Below, one piece after another: positions 8,608 to 17,634 of a DNA stretch of 64,000 nucleotides. Under the pieces are notes generated by a model. It was given only the letters and a program-made list of their open reading frames with translations. It was not told the origin of the DNA and did not search any database. Each line of letters begins with the position of its first letter. The first letter of the stretch is position 1. The position numbers and the translations under genes are program-made. Source of the stretch: Octadecabacter arcticus 238 (GTDB taxonomy: Bacteria > Pseudomonadota > Alphaproteobacteria > Rhodobacterales > Rhodobacteraceae). The stretch is from the NCBI RefSeq assembly GCF_000155735.2, contig NC_020908.1:4773501-4837500 (forward strand), written 5' to 3'.

Positions 8608-9994
8608 GAGCTATGACTGAATCTGGTGTTTGAGTGGTTTGAAGGTTGGCGGCGTATCTGGTTGAATTGTTGTTGGAAGACAGCAGCCCAACCAAAGGAG
8701 ATACACCACCATGGGAACTACTAACATTGTTGATTTTGCGCGTCGAGACGAGATGACGGACGCGTTGACGGAGTTGCTGAAAACGGGAGCACAACAATTG
8801 ATCGCGACAGCAGTTGAGGCTGAGCTTGTCAGTTATTTGGCGCAATTTACCGGCTTACGCACCGATGCCGGTCACGCGGCAGTCGTGCGTAATGGACATC
8901 ATCCGGCCCGCCCGTTTCAAACGGGCATTGGCCCTGTGAGCGTGCGCATTCCAAAGGTTCGGTCCAAGGACGGCACACTGGTGACATTCCGGTCTGCCCT
9001 GGTGCCGCCCTATGTGCGCCGCACGAAGACGCTGGAAGCGGCCTTGCCATGGCTTTACCTCAAAGGGATCTCCAGCGGCGAGATGGCTCCCGCCCTCAAG
9101 GTTCTTCTGGGCCCAGATGCCGTTGGCTTGTCGGCTAATACGGTTTCGCGTTTAAAACGCGATTGGGCCAATGAATACGAGGCTTGGAAAGGCGCTGAGT
9201 TAGATGACGAGCCCATCGTCTATATCTGGGCCGACGGCGTTCACAGCGGCCTTCGGGGCGAGGATGACAAGCTCTGTGCCCTTGTTATTATTGGGGTAAC
9301 TGCCCGTGGCAAGAAGCGATTTCTGGCAATTGAGGATGGGGTGCGCGAGTCCACGCAGAGCTGGCGCGAGGTTCTGCTTAACCTCAAAAGCCGAGGCATG
9401 AATGCGCCCAAACTGGCCATCGGGGACGGTGCCATGGGGTTTTGGGCGGCCATGGACGAAGTCTATCCTGAGACCCGCCATCAACGCTGTTGGCAACACA
9501 AAACGATGAACGTGCTCAATTGTTTACCCAAGCTGTCTCAGCCAAAAGCCAAGGCCGCGCTGCACGACATCTGGCAGGCCGAGACCAAAGTCGATGCAGA
9601 AAAGGCGTTCGATCTGTTCATCAAAACCTACGAACCCAAATATCCCAAGGCCACACTATGCCTGCAAAAAGATCGTGAGGAACTCATGGCATTCTTCGAC
9701 TTCCCGGCGCAGCATTGGCAAAGCATCCGCACTAGCAATCCAATTGAATCGGCCTTCGCGACGATCCGGCATCGTACCAAGCGTTCAAAGGGCTGCCTGT
9801 CACGCGATGGCATGCTGCACATGATGTTCAAACTGAGGCAATGTGCTGAGCAAAATTGGAGGAAGCTACGCGGCTTTGACTACCTCGCAAAAGTCATCAC
9901 AGGCGTCACGTTCAAAGACGGAATCGAAACCACAAACCCCGACCAGATCACCGCATGACCAACAATACTCAAACACCAGATTTGACAATAACTC
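8608..9994 (+). mobile_element. IS256 copy 2, complete, with 9-bp target duplication
   Basis: 1387 bases flanked by the direct repeat CAATAAGCG (8599–8607 and 9995–10003). The inverted ends start GAGCTATGACTGAATCTGG (left) and GAGTTATTGTCAAATCTGG (right, read inward), followed by the shared TGTTTGAGT. It sits inside the IS481-like gene. Confidence 0.97.
8711..9958 (+). CDS. IS256-type (Mutator) transposase, intact
   Basis: 415 residues, full length for the family. Catalytic Asp residues lie in YIWADGVHSGL and KLAIGDGAMGFWAAM, followed by the family signature around RHQRCWQHKTMNVLNCLP; the Glu lies in RTSNPIESAFATIRHRT. It differs from copies 1 and 3 by one clear substitution (KDGTLVTF versus KDGTPVTF). 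A GGAGATAC ribosome site precedes the ATG. It is the only copy of three in this window whose transposase is undamaged, so it could serve the others in trans. Confidence 0.97.
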   Translation: MGTTNIVDFARRDEMTDALTELLKTGAQQLIATAVEAELVSYLAQFTGLRTDAGHAAVVRNGHHPARPFQTGIGPVSVRIPKVRSKDGTLVTFRSALVPPYVRRTKTLEAALPWLYLKGISSGEMAPALKVLLGPDAVGLSANTVSRLKRDWANEYEAWKGAELDDEPIVYIWADGVHSGLRGEDDKLCALVIIGVTARGKKRFLAIEDGVRESTQSWREVLLNLKSRGMNAPKLAIGDGAMGFWAAMDEVYPETRHQRCWQHKTMNVLNCLPKLSQPKAKAALHDIWQAETKVDAEKAFDLFIKTYEPKYPKATLCLQKDREELMAFFDFPAQHWQSIRTSNPIESAFATIRHRTKRSKGCLSRDGMLHMMFKLRQCAEQNWRKLRGFDYLAKVITGVTFKDGIETTNPDQITA

Positions 9995-10868
9995 CAATAA
10001 GCGGGTTGCTCATCTGCTCACACGCCGTCTCAAAATCAGCCATAAACTCAGACCCGCCATCCACTTGAATTGAGAGTATCTTATAGGGGGCTATTTCAAC
10101 GAGCTCTTGCAAAAATCGTTTCGCAGAGCGTGCAGTGGCATTCGAATAAACTTGCGCGTGGATATGCTTGCTACACCTCTCCCAGGCTTGAAAGTGTTTG
10201 CACGTGACGCCGTTCTTCGTGGCAGTCATATGATCGATCTGCACACGCTCTCCAACCTCTATATCTTTGTAATCCTTATATTTCCATCCCTTGGCATGCC
10301 CCTTGGAAAAATTGCGCTTGCGCTTTTGGGGCGCAGACCTTGATCGTGTGATCAGACCTTTTTTCCTTAGAAAGCTCAAAATGCGCCCCACGGTGCTATC
10401 GCTCATGGTTTATTTTTTGTCGCGACGCAAGATTGCCCCTATCTTCTCCTTACCGTAGGTTTCATTGTCGCGGCGGGCCTCAAGCACCAATTTCTTTTCT
10501 GCCTCGCCCCACTGTGATTTGTTGCAGCGTTTTGGGGCCTTTGACGGCGGTATGATTGCCTGCGCCAGATCCTTCAAAATACGCTTGTGACGGTAGTATG
10601 TCGCGCGGGAGATGCCGACAAATTCAGCGCATTTAGTTAGGAAAACGCCTTCTGCGCGTAAGGCGTTCCAATGCCGAACCCTGTCTTCGTATTTGATACG
10701 ATATGCATCCAAACATTCTTGTGTTCGCGCCCATGCATAAAGTTTATAAACGTTCTTGTGCTGTCTTAGGATTTGCATATTGGCCTCGTGAGTTGGTTTT
10801 TTACAATACTCAGTCTCCGAGGCCGCCTAAATCTTGGCAACAAAAATCGGTCTCACATCTATCTGAAC

Positions 10869-11608
10869 TTATTCAGACCCGGTCACGAAAGAGGATTCGT
10901 CGCTGGCTAGATAGAGTATCATGTAGGCGATATCGTCCGGTTTGCCGAGGCGGCCGATGGGATGTTTGCTCAGGGTCTTTGCCCGTTCCTCTTCAAGACG
11001 CCCAAGACCGGCTAAATAATTTTCGGTCTGCGGCGTCCAGATATAGCCGGGATGGACCGAGTTGCAGCGAATATTGTACCCCTGTTCACCGCAATGCACG
11101 GCCACTGCTTTGGACATCGTGCGAACCGCCCCTTTGGCTGCTCAGTAGGCCAAAAGCTCGGATTCTCCGATGATGCCATCGATAGAAGACAGGTTGACAA
11201 TTGATCCGCCGCCATGACGTTTCATCAACGCCACACCATGTTTGCACCCCAGAAAAACACCGTCAGCGTTGACAGCCATGCAAGCGCGCCACTGGTCGAG
11301 ATTGGCGCTTTCGATGGTGCCAATGGGGGCGATGCCCGCGTTGTTGACCAGCACATCAAGCCGTCCTTCAGTATCACGGACCGAGGCCGCGATGGCATCC
11401 CAATCCTCCGGACGACTTACATCATGGTGCAGAGCTCGCGCGTTACCGCCAGCCTCTGTGATTAGGCGCACCGTTTCTTCGACATCGGAGATACTAATAT
11501 TGGAACAGATGATCGCCCCCCTTCGCGGGCAAAAAGCTGAGATGTTGCGCGCCCCAACCCCATACCAGCGCCGGTGATAAGTGCAATTTTCCCATTCAAT
11601 CTCTCCAT
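10869..11608 (-). pseudogene. Short-chain dehydrogenase/reductase, broken
   Basis: The last gene of the catabolic operon, now inactive. It starts MERLNGKIALITGAGMGLGR (TGxxxGxG cofactor motif) after a GAGAAGG ribosome site. The frame shifts in a run of six G's after FAREG and continues as AIICSNISISDVEE. A TGA then falls between the catalytic Tyr and Lys (AY-stop-AAKGAVRT, where C, TGC, is expected). The C-terminus ends early at FVTGSE, where the IS481-like element begins. NNAGIAPIG and NLSSIDGIIG are normal SDR motifs. Three separate lesions show relaxed selection, not a sequencing slip alone. Confidence 0.92.
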
Positions 11609-11668
11609 CTTGGTACCTTCTCATTTTTGGTTAGAGCATATTGCTCGGAACGTTTCGTTGATGTCACC

Positions 11669-12466
11669 TCACCAGAGGCTTCCTCCGGACACTTGGATAT
11701 TCTCCATTGTCAGTCCGCGAGCAGCATCGCTGCATAGAAATGTCACAAGGGCTGCAATCTCGTCGGGCTGGATGATGCGGCCCTGTGGGTTTTCGGCAGT
11801 GATGTCGGCCATCGCCTGTTCGATGCTGCGTCCTTTTCCCTCTCGGGCTACGATCTCTTTCACGTCATTACGCATCAGATCGGTTTCCACCCACGTCGGG
11901 CTGACCATGACACAGGTGACGCCACTCGCTGCCCCTTCCAGCGCAACGCACCGTGTCAGCCCCAGCAGGCCAGCTTTTGAGGCGCAATAGGCGGGATTGT
12001 CGGCCCAACCCACGCTGGCCGCAGTTGAGCCGATGTTGATCACACGACCAAAGCCATTGGCGATCATTTCTGGCAAAACCGCGCGGGTCATACGAAAGGC
12101 GCCCGTCAAATTGGTCTCAATGATAGAGTTCCAAAGCGTATCGCTATGGCCGCAAACCGGCTGCTCGTGGGTCATGCCTGCTGCGTTTACCACTATATCA
12201 ATGTCGCCAATGGTTCGCTTGATCGTCGAAATGAAGCCGTCGATGCTGGCATGATCCGTCACATCCAATCGGCAGGCGTGCACGGCTTGGCCCGACGCCC
12301 TGATCTGCTTTAACGCATCTTGATGGGCCGGATCATCGTTTCCCGTTACAGAGCGCGACCCGACCCCAACCGACGCTCCGGCCTGTGCAAGCGCGGTGGC
12401 TATGGCCAAGCCCATTCCTGAGAGACCGCCGGTTACAATTGCTGTTTTTCCCGAAAGATCATGCAT
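11669..12466 (-). CDS. Short-chain dehydrogenase/reductase
   Basis: NAD(P)-dependent SDR of 265 residues. The start MHDLSGKTAIVTGG is chosen because AAAGGAAC precedes it and the cofactor motif TGGLSGMG then falls at the usual place. Active-site Ser lies in NIGSTAASVG and Tyr/Lys in YCASK; NAAGMTHEQP is the NNAG-equivalent. The fold resembles 3-hydroxybutyrate dehydrogenase-like and 3-oxoacyl reductase-like SDRs, so the substrate cannot be read off. It lies 66 bases after the ferredoxin reductase in the same operon; a role in oxidising a hydroxyl of the imported compound is inferred. Confidence 0.9.
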   Translation of the reverse strand: MHDLSGKTAIVTGGLSGMGLAIATALAQAGASVGVGSRSVTGNDDPAHQDALKQIRASGQAVHACRLDVTDHASIDGFISTIKRTIGDIDIVVNAAGMTHEQPVCGHSDTLWNSIIETNLTGAFRMTRAVLPEMIANGFGRVINIGSTAASVGWADNPAYCASKAGLLGLTRCVALEGAASGVTCVMVSPTWVETDLMRNDVKEIVAREGKGRSIEQAMADITAENPQGRIIQPDEIAALVTFLCSDAARGLTMENIQVSGGSLW

Positions 12467-12532
12467 GTTTTGTTCCTTTGTATTTTGTTCAAGGCTTTGC
12501 TGTCGCGGCACTGACCCAAAATGTGATCCTCG

Positions 12533-13765
12533 TTAGCCGAGTAATTCTTTCAGATTAATCTCAATATTTCTGACCTTTTCAGGGTCGGGGGATATCCCTC
12601 CCTCGATGAGACGTTTGCCAACCATATATGCGCGCGGGTCATTCATTGCGTCGACCGCAATCAACTGGCCCTGTCGGTAATACCAAAAGGAAACCGCAGT
12701 CGGGCTGGTTTTACGCGTCACCACAATGTCGTGCCCGTTTGACAGGCCAGCGATCTGCAATTTCGTGTCATATTGATCAGACCAAAACCACGGTTTGGGC
12801 TGATAGGTCATGTCCTGCCCCATGATAACCTTTGCAATCAGCTGACCCTGATCGATGGCGTTGCCGACGCTTTCAAGGCGCATCTGTCCGTCAGGATGGG
12901 GAAATGACGCGCAGTCACCCGCGGCAAATATGTTTGGATCAGACGTACGACATTGCGCATCGACCTTAATCCCGTTTTCAATCTCTAGCCCTGCATCCTC
13001 TGCAAGCTTTTGATTGGGGCGCACCCCGATGCCGACAATGACGATATCAACACTGAGCTTCGTGCCATCCGACAGCTCAGCGCCCGTAATATGCTCTTGA
13101 GTTGCAATCAGTTTTTGCAACATCACGTCTTCGCGGATGTCGACTCCATGAACCTGATGCAGTTTTCGGAAAAAGTCAGATGTTTGAACAGAAGCCACGC
13201 GCTGCAGGATGCGTGCGGCGGCTTCGACCACCACGACAAGCATCCCAATGCCAGCCAGCACAGCCGCCGTTTCGAGTCCGATATAACCGCCACCGACGAC
13301 AAGCGCTTTGGCATCAGCCCTCACAGCTTTTGCAATCCTGTCAGCATCGGCCAGATCGCGCATGTAATGGACGTCGTCCAAATCTCCGCCGGACGTCTCA
13401 CCTAGCCGTATGGATCGCGCGCCAGTCGCCAGTATTAACTGGTCATATTCAAGCGTAGAACCATCCCCAAGGCGCACCTGTTTGGTCGAACGATCTATCG
13501 CCAAACAGTCTGTCCCAAGATGCAGATCAATGTTGTGATCGTCATAAAACGCAGCAGGCCGGAAAAACAGTCGCTCAAGGTCCATTTCACCAAGCAAGTA
13601 GGCCTTGGACAATGGCGGGCGTTGATAGGGCAACTGCGTTTCGCCGCTGATCAATGCAATCGGCCCCGACATCTCCAGCGCGCGCAACTGGGCGCAGACC
13701 TCAAAACCGGCCTGACCTGCACCGACCACAACCACGCGGTTGGTCATCTGATCAATCGTAGCCAT
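12533..13765 (-). CDS. FAD-dependent ferredoxin/rubredoxin reductase
   Basis: 410-residue flavoprotein of the BphA4/HcaD/rubredoxin reductase type: it passes electrons from NAD(P)H to a small iron–sulfur carrier. FAD motif VVVVGAGQAGFEV at the N-terminus, NAD motif KALVVGGGYIGLETA at about 155, second FAD motif NIFAAGDCASFP at about 283, then the reductase C-terminal domain. It has no fused 2Fe–2S domain. The ATG overlaps the aldehyde dehydrogenase gene by 22 bases and has AGGAAA before it, so translation is coupled. It probably powers the Rieske oxygenase of the same operon; the ferredoxin that should link them is not encoded here. Confidence 0.9.
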   Translation of the reverse strand: MATIDQMTNRVVVVGAGQAGFEVCAQLRALEMSGPIALISGETQLPYQRPPLSKAYLLGEMDLERLFFRPAAFYDDHNIDLHLGTDCLAIDRSTKQVRLGDGSTLEYDQLILATGARSIRLGETSGGDLDDVHYMRDLADADRIAKAVRADAKALVVGGGYIGLETAAVLAGIGMLVVVVEAAARILQRVASVQTSDFFRKLHQVHGVDIREDVMLQKLIATQEHITGAELSDGTKLSVDIVIVGIGVRPNQKLAEDAGLEIENGIKVDAQCRTSDPNIFAAGDCASFPHPDGQMRLESVGNAIDQGQLIAKVIMGQDMTYQPKPWFWSDQYDTKLQIAGLSNGHDIVVTRKTSPTAVSFWYYRQGQLIAVDAMNDPRAYMVGKRLIEGGISPDPEKVRNIEINLKELLG

Positions 13766-15180
13766 GTGTTTCCTGATACGGCTTTGACCTCAAGAAAGTC
13801 TTCCAACCCCCAGACTGATCCTTCACGACCGCTGCCCGATTGCTTAAACCCTCCGAACGGCATGTCAGCGCCAAGGTAGTCACCATTGATCGTCACCATG
13901 CCCGACCGCAGCCTGCGTGCGACGCGATCCGCGCGAGCGCTGTCTTGGGTCTGGATGTAATTGCCGAGGCCGTAAGGCGTATCATTGGCGATGGCGATGG
14001 CCTCTTCTTCTGTATCGAAGGGGATCATCACCAGAACCGGACCGAACACCTCCTGGCGTGCAATCTCCATCTGGTTGTTCACATCTGCAAACACTGTGGG
14101 TTTGGCGAAATATCCTTTGGCCAAGCCGTCGGGCCGTCCCAAGCCACCGGCGACAAGCCGTGCGCCCTCGCCGATGCCCGTTTCAATCAAACCCTGAACT
14201 TTCACCCAATGGTCTTTGCTGATCAGCGGCCCCATGTGATCGCCAGCCTCATGGCCTGAGCCAACTTTTTGATCCTGCGCCACTTGCGCCGCCGTTTTCA
14301 CAGCTTGATCATAGATCGACCGCTGCACCAACATCCGCGTGGGCGCGTCGCAAGACTGGCCCGCATTGCCGAAACAACCCAAAACCCCATCGGAGATGGC
14401 GTCAGCGGACGCATCTTCAAAAACGATATTTGCGCCTTTTCCGCCCAGTTCCAACGACACCCGTTTGATCGTTTCTGCAGCGGCTTTCGAAATCAGAATG
14501 CCCGCCCGTGTCGAGCCAGTGAAACTGACCATGTCGACGTCATTGTGCGCAGACAAATGTGCGCCCACCCCTGCCCCATCGCCATTGACGAGGTTGAAAA
14601 CTCCCGCCGGAAAGCCCGCCTCATCAATCAATTCAGCCAGCAACATGGACGACAGTGGCGCAAGTTCGGACGGTTTCAACACAACCGTACATCCCGCGGC
14701 AAGGGCCGGTGCGACCTTGAGAATGACTTGGTTCATCGGCCAGTTCCACGGTGTGATGAGTGCTGCAACACCGATGGCCTGATAGAGCAAGCGGTCTTTG
14801 CCGCGCTTTTGCTCGAACGCAAAGTCTTTGGCTGCGCGAATGGTTTCTTCCAGATGGCACGCACCCGCCTCGAATTGATCCGCTGCAGCAAAATCGACTG
14901 GTGCGCCCATCTCTTGCGACATGGCGCGAGCAAAGTCCGCACGGTGTGACAGATAGAATTCGTGAAGCTTTTCGAGCGGCGCTAATCGCGCCTCGACGGC
15001 CGCCTGTGACCACTCATCAAACGCGGTACGCGCTGCTGCCACTGCGCGGTCTGCGTCCTCGGTCGACCCGATTGAAATCGTTGCACTGACCTCTTCCGTT
15101 GATGGGTCAATCACGCCGAAATCATTTACGATAGATGCATCGATCCATGCACCGTTGATGTAGAACTGTCTCTGATCCAT
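13744..15180 (-). CDS. NAD(P)-dependent aldehyde dehydrogenase
   Basis: 478 residues from MDQRQFYINGAWIDAS. Oxidises an aldehyde to the acid. Catalytic Cys in NAGQSCDAPTRM, general-base Glu in VSLELGGKGANIVF, cofactor-binding GSTRAGILI, and FGPVLVMIPF and PFGGFKQSGSGREG all in order. The C-terminus ends VSGNTWLRLIR, slightly longer than most because the next gene starts inside it. In this operon the natural role is to finish what the GMC dehydrogenase, aldolase or oxygenase starts (betaine-aldehyde-like or semialdehyde substrate); the exact aldehyde is unknown. Confidence 0.93.
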   Translation of the reverse strand: MDQRQFYINGAWIDASIVNDFGVIDPSTEEVSATISIGSTEDADRAVAAARTAFDEWSQAAVEARLAPLEKLHEFYLSHRADFARAMSQEMGAPVDFAAADQFEAGACHLEETIRAAKDFAFEQKRGKDRLLYQAIGVAALITPWNWPMNQVILKVAPALAAGCTVVLKPSELAPLSSMLLAELIDEAGFPAGVFNLVNGDGAGVGAHLSAHNDVDMVSFTGSTRAGILISKAAAETIKRVSLELGGKGANIVFEDASADAISDGVLGCFGNAGQSCDAPTRMLVQRSIYDQAVKTAAQVAQDQKVGSGHEAGDHMGPLISKDHWVKVQGLIETGIGEGARLVAGGLGRPDGLAKGYFAKPTVFADVNNQMEIARQEVFGPVLVMIPFDTEEEAIAIANDTPYGLGNYIQTQDSARADRVARRLRSGMVTINGDYLGADMPFGGFKQSGSGREGSVWGLEDFLEVKAVSGNTWLRLIR

Positions 15181-15224
15181 ATCGTCTTTCTCGCCAGCCA
15201 CTTAGATGCGCGGGCTTTTAGCGC

Positions 15225-15989
15225 TTAGGTTTTATAGTCGGGTTCCCGAGCATCGAGGATCGCACGGACCTCGTTCATGTGGTCAATCGAAAGCTGACCA
15301 TAATTTGCCCATTGCTGGCTCGTTTCCTGCGCGATGCTATCAGAGACAATGCGCAAGGGGCGACCCGACGCAAAAGCAAGCATCACTGTCTCGCAGGACC
15401 GCTCGTAGTAGTACATGTCGTCCATCGCCTGCGCCACCGAGGGCGCGGCGATCAAGACGCCATGGTTGCCCATCATTAGGACAGACTTGTCACCCAATTG
15501 CGCGGCAAGACGGTCACCTTCATCTTCTGACAGACCCATGCCCTCGAACCCGTCATCAATGGCGACGCGGCCAAAAAACCGCATAGTGTTTTGATCAATC
15601 GGCGGCATAGAGCTGTCTTCAAGCGCCGCAAGCGCCGTCGCATAGCGCGGATGCAGGTGCATGATGCAGCGCGCGTGCGGCAACAACCGATGGATGCGGC
15701 TATGAATGAACCATGCTGTCGGATCGGGCGCATTTTCGCGCTGCATCGTTTCAGGATCATCGGCATCGATCAGTTGCAAATCCGAAGCGCAAATCCGAGA
15801 AAAATGTTTCCCCCGCGGATTTATGAGAAACTGCCGACCATCGGGCGAGACAGCAACGCTAAAGTGGTTTGCCACAGACTCGTGCATCCCAAGCCTTGCG
15901 AAATAGCGAAACGATGCGGCGAGGTCATAGCGCATCTCTTGCACGGTCTCAGCGTCTGGGAAATTTGGCACTGCCACAATCTTGTTCAT
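15225..15989 (-). CDS. Class II aldolase/adducin family protein
   Basis: 254 residues from MNKIVAVPNFPDAETV, the start supported by AAGGAAAGG eight bases upstream. The fold family includes zinc-dependent fuculose-phosphate aldolases and decarboxylases. Metal-binding His pair in RCIMHLHPRYATAL, third His region in MMGNHGVLIAAPS, and NHFSVAVSPDG plus FLINPRGKHFS near the N-terminus. This non-sugar-phosphate-like branch is common next to oxidative catabolic genes, where it may cleave or decarboxylate a hydroxy acid. Tight spacing (16 bases) after the GMC gene indicates one operon. Confidence 0.87.
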   Translation of the reverse strand: MNKIVAVPNFPDAETVQEMRYDLAASFRYFARLGMHESVANHFSVAVSPDGRQFLINPRGKHFSRICASDLQLIDADDPETMQRENAPDPTAWFIHSRIHRLLPHARCIMHLHPRYATALAALEDSSMPPIDQNTMRFFGRVAIDDGFEGMGLSEDEGDRLAAQLGDKSVLMMGNHGVLIAAPSVAQAMDDMYYYERSCETVMLAFASGRPLRIVSDSIAQETSQQWANYGQLSIDHMNEVRAILDAREPDYKT

Positions 15990-16005
15990 AATACTTGCCT
16001 TTCCT

Positions 16006-17634
16006 TCATACGACATGGGGTTGCGCGGCGCTGTTGCGTCCACGAATGATATCGGCTGCTTTCTCGGCGATCATAATTGCCGTGGCGTTTGTGTTTGCAC
16101 TGACGATTTCGGGCATGATCGAGGCATCGATCACGCGCAGTCCGTCAATTCCACGCACTTTGCATTCAGGATCGACCACCACGTCAGCCGCATCGGCATT
16201 GCCCATTTTGCAGGTTCCGACGGGGTGATAGCAGGTCTCAAGCGTTTCGATGATCCACGCGTCAATCGCGTCATCTTCCTGCACCTCTGGCCCGGGGAAA
16301 ATCTCTTTTCCCGTGAACTTGGACAGAGTTGGTTGCGCCAGAACCTCGCGCAAAATTTTGAAGCCCGCGCGCAGATCCGCAAGATCAGTCGGATCGGCCA
16401 GATAGTTAAAGGTTATCGCTGGTGCCTCGGCAGGATCCGCGCTGCGCACGCGCACATGTCCACGGCTGCGGGGCCGCATCAGATCGATATGCGCCTGAAA
16501 ACTGTGTTCATTGCGGATGTCCACTGTGCCTGGAATGACCGATAGGGGCATAAAGGTGAACTGAATGTCGGGGTGTTCGACCTCTGGGCGAGAGCGCACA
16601 AAACCGCCTGCTTCAAAGTGGTTTGTCGCCGCAGGGCCAGTGCCGCGCAGCATCCATTCAATCCCTGCAAGAATGTTTCTTGGCGCACGGGTGACGGGAA
16701 AAATGCTGACGGGTTCAAGACATTCATGCTGGATTACCAGATCGGGGTGATCGTTGAGGTTTTCACCAACACCAGACAGCTCGTGACGCTGTTTGATACC
16801 TGCGGCTTCTAGAACCGCAGCGGGGCCAATGCCCGACAATTGCAGCAAATGAGGAGAACCGATGGAGCCTGCGGAAAGGATGACCTCACGCGCGGCCATA
16901 GCATGAACCGAATTGCCAGCTTTCAGATAGCGCACGCCGCGCGCCTGTTTGCCGTCAAGGATGATTTCTTGCGCCAAAGCGCCTGTGATCACGGTCAGAT
17001 TTGTGCGGTCGCGGACTGGGTTCAGATAAGCCCGTGACGTGCTCCAACGTTTACCGCCAAAGGTGCTACGCTCGACGGGGCCAAAGCCCTCTTGCTCTGA
17101 TGCGTTGAAATCAGACAGCAAGGGATATCCGGCCTCGCCACCAGCAGACACGAACGCTGCGGCCAAGGATGATGTCTCCAGTTTGGGACGTGTGACGCAA
17201 ATCGGGCCGTCGTCACCGCGGAGGTCGTCGCTGGTGTCGGGCGCGGTTTCAGCCTTGCGAAAGTAGGGCAGAACGTCGTCATAGCTCCACCCTGTAGCAC
17301 CGCGTTGCGCCCAGCCATCATAGTCGCGCGGATGACCGCGTAACCAGACCATCCCGTTGATCGAGGACGACCCGCCAAGGACTTTACCGCGCGGATGGCC
17401 CAATTGGCGTCCGTTCAAATACGGTTCCGGCTCGGACGTAAACGCCCAGCTGTATTGCGTGCCCCAAACGACCCGCGGCATCCCCGCAGGCATCTTGAGC
17501 CAGATTGAGCGATCCTCTGGCCCTGCTTCTAAAAGCAGGACCGAGGTGTCCGCGTCTTCGCTTAGGCGACTGGCAAGCACACAGCCCGCAGAGCCGCCGC
17601 CGACGATGACGTAGTCCCAGATTTTATCGCTCAT
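16006..17634 (-). CDS. GMC oxidoreductase (choline dehydrogenase-like)
   Basis: FAD enzyme of the glucose–methanol–choline family, 542 residues from MSDKIWDYVIVGGGSAG, the FAD-binding start. Other marks: GKVLGGSSSINGMVWLRG (GMC signature 1), SAGSIGSPHLLQLSGIGP (signature 2), CYHPVGTCKMG with the active-site His and SANTNATAIMIAEKAAD at the end. It resembles BetA, so a choline-like alcohol is plausible, but many BetA-like proteins oxidise other alcohols. Its ATG overlaps the Rieske stop by four bases (ATGA). Confidence 0.92.
   Translation of the reverse strand: MSDKIWDYVIVGGGSAGCVLASRLSEDADTSVLLLEAGPEDRSIWLKMPAGMPRVVWGTQYSWAFTSEPEPYLNGRQLGHPRGKVLGGSSSINGMVWLRGHPRDYDGWAQRGATGWSYDDVLPYFRKAETAPDTSDDLRGDDGPICVTRPKLETSSLAAAFVSAGGEAGYPLLSDFNASEQEGFGPVERSTFGGKRWSTSRAYLNPVRDRTNLTVITGALAQEIILDGKQARGVRYLKAGNSVHAMAAREVILSAGSIGSPHLLQLSGIGPAAVLEAAGIKQRHELSGVGENLNDHPDLVIQHECLEPVSIFPVTRAPRNILAGIEWMLRGTGPAATNHFEAGGFVRSRPEVEHPDIQFTFMPLSVIPGTVDIRNEHSFQAHIDLMRPRSRGHVRVRSADPAEAPAITFNYLADPTDLADLRAGFKILREVLAQPTLSKFTGKEIFPGPEVQEDDAIDAWIIETLETCYHPVGTCKMGNADAADVVVDPECKVRGIDGLRVIDASIMPEIVSANTNATAIMIAEKAADIIRGRNSAAQPHVV

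Larger units (their letters stand above)
8373..10778 (-). pseudogene. IS481-like integrase/transposase, interrupted by IS256
   Basis: Once one long frame with a helix-turn-helix N-terminus (CAEFVGISRATYYRHKRILK) and an rve/DDE core: QIDHMT, VDGGSEFMADF, and, beyond the insertion, KYNGSVERGNRTFREEFY, which holds the catalytic Glu. It is broken in three ways: an in-frame TAA (DKK-stop-TMSDSTV, about 10408), the IS256 at 8608–9994, and a one-base loss just after it, where a C-run shortens so LIVLP no longer continues into PARPKYNG. The element ends appear to be near 8350 and 10873 (ATAGGTTCAG / ATAAGTTCAG inward). Family assignment (IS481 versus IS3-like) is by feel. Confidence 0.85.
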
